Assembly: GCF_000153725.1 (NCBI RefSeq)
Contig: NZ_DS022276.1
Coordinates: forward strand, 3,284,536-3,339,930
Reading direction: 5' to 3'
DNA: 55,395 nt
Source of the DNA: Salipiger bermudensis HTCC2601
GTDB taxonomy: Bacteria; Pseudomonadota; Alphaproteobacteria; Rhodobacterales; Rhodobacteraceae
Part shown: positions 53,224-55,395 of the stretch, piece after piece
How positions within the stretch are numbered: the first letter of the stretch is position 1
Layout of the letters: each line of letters starts with the position of its first letter
Notes under the pieces: model-generated
Databases searched by the model: none
Seen by the model: the letters and a program-made list of their open reading frames with translations, nothing else
What the model was told of the DNA's origin: nothing
Position numbers and translations under genes: made by a program

Positions 53224-55041
53224 TTACTGGCTCTTCGACATGCGCTTGCGCTCGTGCGGGTCGAGATAGCGCTTGCGCAGGCGGATGGCGTTCGGCGTCA
53301 CTTCCACCAGCTCGTCGTCGTTGATATAGGCGATGGCCTCTTCCAGCGACAGGGTGACCGGCGTGGTCAGGCGCACCGCCTCATCCGTGCCCGAGGCGCG
53401 GACGTTGGTGAGCTTCTTGCCCTTGAGCGGGTTCACCTCGAGATCGTTCTCGCGCGAGTGCTCGCCGATGATCATGCCCTGGTAGACGGGGGCCTGGGCA
53501 CCGAGGAACATCTTGCCGCGGTCCTCGAGGTTCCACAGCGCGTAGGCCACGGTCTCGCCGTTCTCCATCGAGATCAGCACGCCGGCGCGGCGGCCGGGGA
53601 TCGAGCCCTTATGCGCGGTCCAGCCGTGGAACACGCGGTTCAGAACGCCGGTGCCGCGGGTGTCGGTGAGGAACTCGCCGTGATAGCCGATCAGGCCGCG
53701 CGAGGGCACATGCGCGATGATGCGGGTCTTGCCGGCGCCGGCGGGGCGCATCTCGACCAGCTCGCCCTTGCGGTTGCCGGTGAGCTTTTCGATCACCGCG
53801 CCCGAGTATTCGTCATCGACGTCGATGGTGGCTTCCTCGACCGGCTCCATGAGCTGGCCGTCTTCTTCCTTCATGATCACCTGCGGGCGCGAGATGCTGA
53901 GCTCGAAGCCCTCGCGGCGCATGTTCTCGATGAGGACGCCCATCTGCAGTTCGCCGCGGCCCGAGACCTCGAAGGCCTCGCCGCCGGGGGTGTCTTGGAT
54001 CTTGATCGCGACGTTGCCCTCGGCTTCCTTCATCAGGCGCTCGCGGATCACGCGGGACTGCACCTTCTTGCCGTCACGGCCCGCCAGCGGGCTGTCGTTG
54101 ATGCCGAAGGTCACGGTGATGGTCGGCGGATCGATCGGCTGGGCGTCGAGCGGCTCGTCCACTGCCAGCGCACAGATCGTGTCGGCCACGGTGGCCTTGG
54201 ACATGCCGGCGAGGCTGACGATGTCGCCCGCGAGGCCCTCTTCGATGTCGGCCTGCGCGAGGCCGCGGAAGGCCTGCACGCGGGTGACGCGGAACTGCTC
54301 GATCTTCTGGCCGATGCGCGAGATCGCCTGCACCGTCTGGCCGACCTTGACGCGGCCGGTCTCGATGCGGCCGGTCAGCAGGCGGCCGACGAACGGGTCG
54401 GAGCCCAGCGTGGTAGCCAGCATGCGGAAATCGTCGTCGTAATGCTTGATCTGCTTCGGCGCAGGCACGTGGTTCACGATCAGGTTGAACAGCGCCGACA
54501 GGTCCTTGCGCGGACCGTCAAGCTCGGCATCCGCCCAGCCGTTGCGGCCCGAGGCGTACATGTGCTGGAAATCGAGCTGGTCTTCGTCGGCGTCGAGCGA
54601 GGCAAAGAGGTCGAAGCACTCGTCGAGCGCGCGGTCGGGCTCGGCGTCGGGCTTGTCGACCTTGTTGAGCACCACGATCGGGCGCAGGCCCAGCGCCAGC
54701 GCCTTGGAGGTCACGAACTTGGTCTGCGGCATCGGGCCTTCGGCGGCATCGACCAGCAGGACGACACCGTCGACCATGCTCAGGATGCGCTCCACCTCGC
54801 CGCCGAAATCGGCGTGACCGGGGGTGTCGACGATGTTGATGCGGGTGTTCTTCCACTCGACCGAGGTCGGCTTGGCAAAGATCGTGATGCCGCGCTCGCG
54901 CTCGAGGTCGTTGCTGTCCATCGCGCGCTCGGCGACGGCCTGGTTTTCGCGGAATGCGCCGGATTGTTTCAGCAATTCGTCGACAAGCGTGGTCTTGCCG
55001 TGGTCCACGTGAGCGATGATTGCGATATTGCGCAGGTCCAT
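53224..55041 (-). CDS. typA: Translational GTPase TypA/BipA
   Basis: 605 residues, ribosome-associated GTPase of the EF-G/LepA superfamily, needed for ribosome assembly or growth under stress. G1 motif HVDHGKTT (11-18), G2-region [10 protein letters not shown]3 [13 protein letters not shown]4 NKVDKPDA. Domain II follows, then the BipA-specific C-terminal domain with [18 protein letters not shown] and [13 protein letters not shown]. The start at 55041 is favoured, since the G1 region begins at residue 11 as in other BipA proteins. AAAGG is about 9 nt upstream. Monocistronic by appearance. Confidence 0.97.
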   Translation of the reverse strand: MDLRNIAIIAHVDHGKTTLVDELLKQSGAFRENQAVAERAMDSNDLERERGITIFAKPTSVEWKNTRINIVDTPGHADFGGEVERILSMVDGVVLLVDAAEGPMPQTKFVTSKALALGLRPIVVLNKVDKPDAEPDRALDECFDLFASLDADEDQLDFQHMYASGRNGWADAELDGPRKDLSALFNLIVNHVPAPKQIKHYDDDFRMLATTLGSDPFVGRLLTGRIETGRVKVGQTVQAISRIGQKIEQFRVTRVQAFRGLAQADIEEGLAGDIVSLAGMSKATVADTICALAVDEPLDAQPIDPPTITVTFGINDSPLAGRDGKKVQSRVIRERLMKEAEGNVAIKIQDTPGGEAFEVSGRGELQMGVLIENMRREGFELSISRPQVIMKEEDGQLMEPVEEATIDVDDEYSGAVIEKLTGNRKGELVEMRPAGAGKTRIIAHVPSRGLIGYHGEFLTDTRGTGVLNRVFHGWTAHKGSIPGRRAGVLISMENGETVAYALWNLEDRGKMFLGAQAPVYQGMIIGEHSRENDLEVNPLKGKKLTNVRASGTDEAVRLTTPVTLSLEEAIAYINDDELVEVTPNAIRLRKRYLDPHERKRMSKSQ

Positions 55042-55395
55042 AAGGAGAGCCTTTAAAGGGGAGGGTTGCGCGCCCCCTACCGGGGAACCCCGCAAAAGGC
55101 AAGCCGCTTGCCCGTTGCGCCTTCATATACTGGCGATGCGTTTCCGCGTGGGCGCGGGTTTGGGCGGGGCGTCGAGGGAGGTTGGGTCGCCTGCCGCGCG
55201 GTGCGTGCCGGGACCGCCGACGCGCGGGTCGGTCGTTGCCCTGGCGCGGAATCGAGGCGAAGCCGCCGCGCCAACGTCATGCTGGAAGCGCGCCTCCGGC
55301 ATGGCCCGCCCCATCGGGCTGGCGATTTGGTGACGTCAGCGCCGCGTTTTGAGGTTCTTCGGATTTGGCATGGATAAATCGAGGGGGCGGGGGGG
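55042..55395. other. Intergenic end segment without a convincing gene
   Basis: About 350 bp. It holds the typA leader, including a perfect 7-1-7 palindrome GGCAAGCCGCTTGCC (55098-55112) and a CGGGG-AA-CCCCG hairpin nearby (about 55081-55092). Small plus-strand frames cross the region but lack ribosome binding sites or known domains. Confidence 0.4.

Noticed and set aside
53197-55056. 619-codon plus-strand open frame opposite typA
   Set aside because: Antisense of a universally conserved GTPase gene.

Overview
The window is a gene-dense, high-GC (roughly two-thirds G+C by eye) chromosomal segment. It is best explained as a member of the Rhodobacteraceae/Roseobacter group of Alphaproteobacteria. 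Supporting signs are aerobic cobalamin chelatase genes (cobS, cobT), TRAP and peptide ABC transporters, a glutaryl-CoA dehydrogenase with a divergent LysR regulator, citramalate synthase next to cysS, and an intergenic repeat built around a GAGGTATTTTTGAACCAAAGAAG-type core. I see no phage, transposase, integrase, CRISPR array, rRNA or recognisable tRNA.

Layout. 1-3.4 kb, minus strand: a gene start cut by the window edge, an orphan TadG-like/TadE pair, a small winged-helix regulator and a small membrane protein. 3.9-7.7 kb: a LysR regulator divergent from gcdH with a perfect operator-like palindrome between them, then a lone trpB. 8.0-9.8 kb: an exported PQQ-type sugar dehydrogenase translationally coupled to a diheme cytochrome c. 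10.0-16.5 kb: a TRAP transporter operon converging on LysR, a DAO-family flavoenzyme and a D-lactate/glycolate-type dehydrogenase. 16.7-19.7 kb: a ClC protein, a CHAP hydrolase and a DUF427 protein. 19.8-27.2 kb: an M24 aminopeptidase, an SH3-like exported protein, cobT, an exported unknown, cobS and a divergent ECF sigma/anti-sigma pair.

27.4-39.4 kb is the largest functional block. A peptide-type ABC importer is split about a divergent promoter region: binding protein and two permeases leftward, one fused double ATPase rightward. The rightward side continues into a class II aldolase, an EEP-family lipoprotein, an ArgE-like deacylase, a DAO oxidoreductase and a hippurate-hydrolase-like amidohydrolase. 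Together they suggest import, deacylation and oxidation of a peptide-like or N-acylated amino compound; the substrate is not evident. 39.5-55 kb is mostly housekeeping: a cold-shock protein, a glycosyltransferase-like protein, fabF-mltG, a DMT permease, a VOC protein, cysS, cimA, a methyltransferase, a squalene/phytoene-synthase-like protein that looks non-enzymatic, an MFS permease, a DNA glycosylase overlapping an esterase, an exported HELAH protein and typA.

The most notable points are: a one-base frameshift that joins the glycosylase and esterase reading frames; a low-GC mosaic patch inside cysS; the dispersed intergenic repeat family with one head-to-head pair; a triple 19-bp tandem repeat in the dld/clc promoter; the ClC protein with valine at the internal proton-glutamate position; and the unknown exported protein wedged between cobS and cobT. 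I found no convincing wholly new defence or metabolic system.
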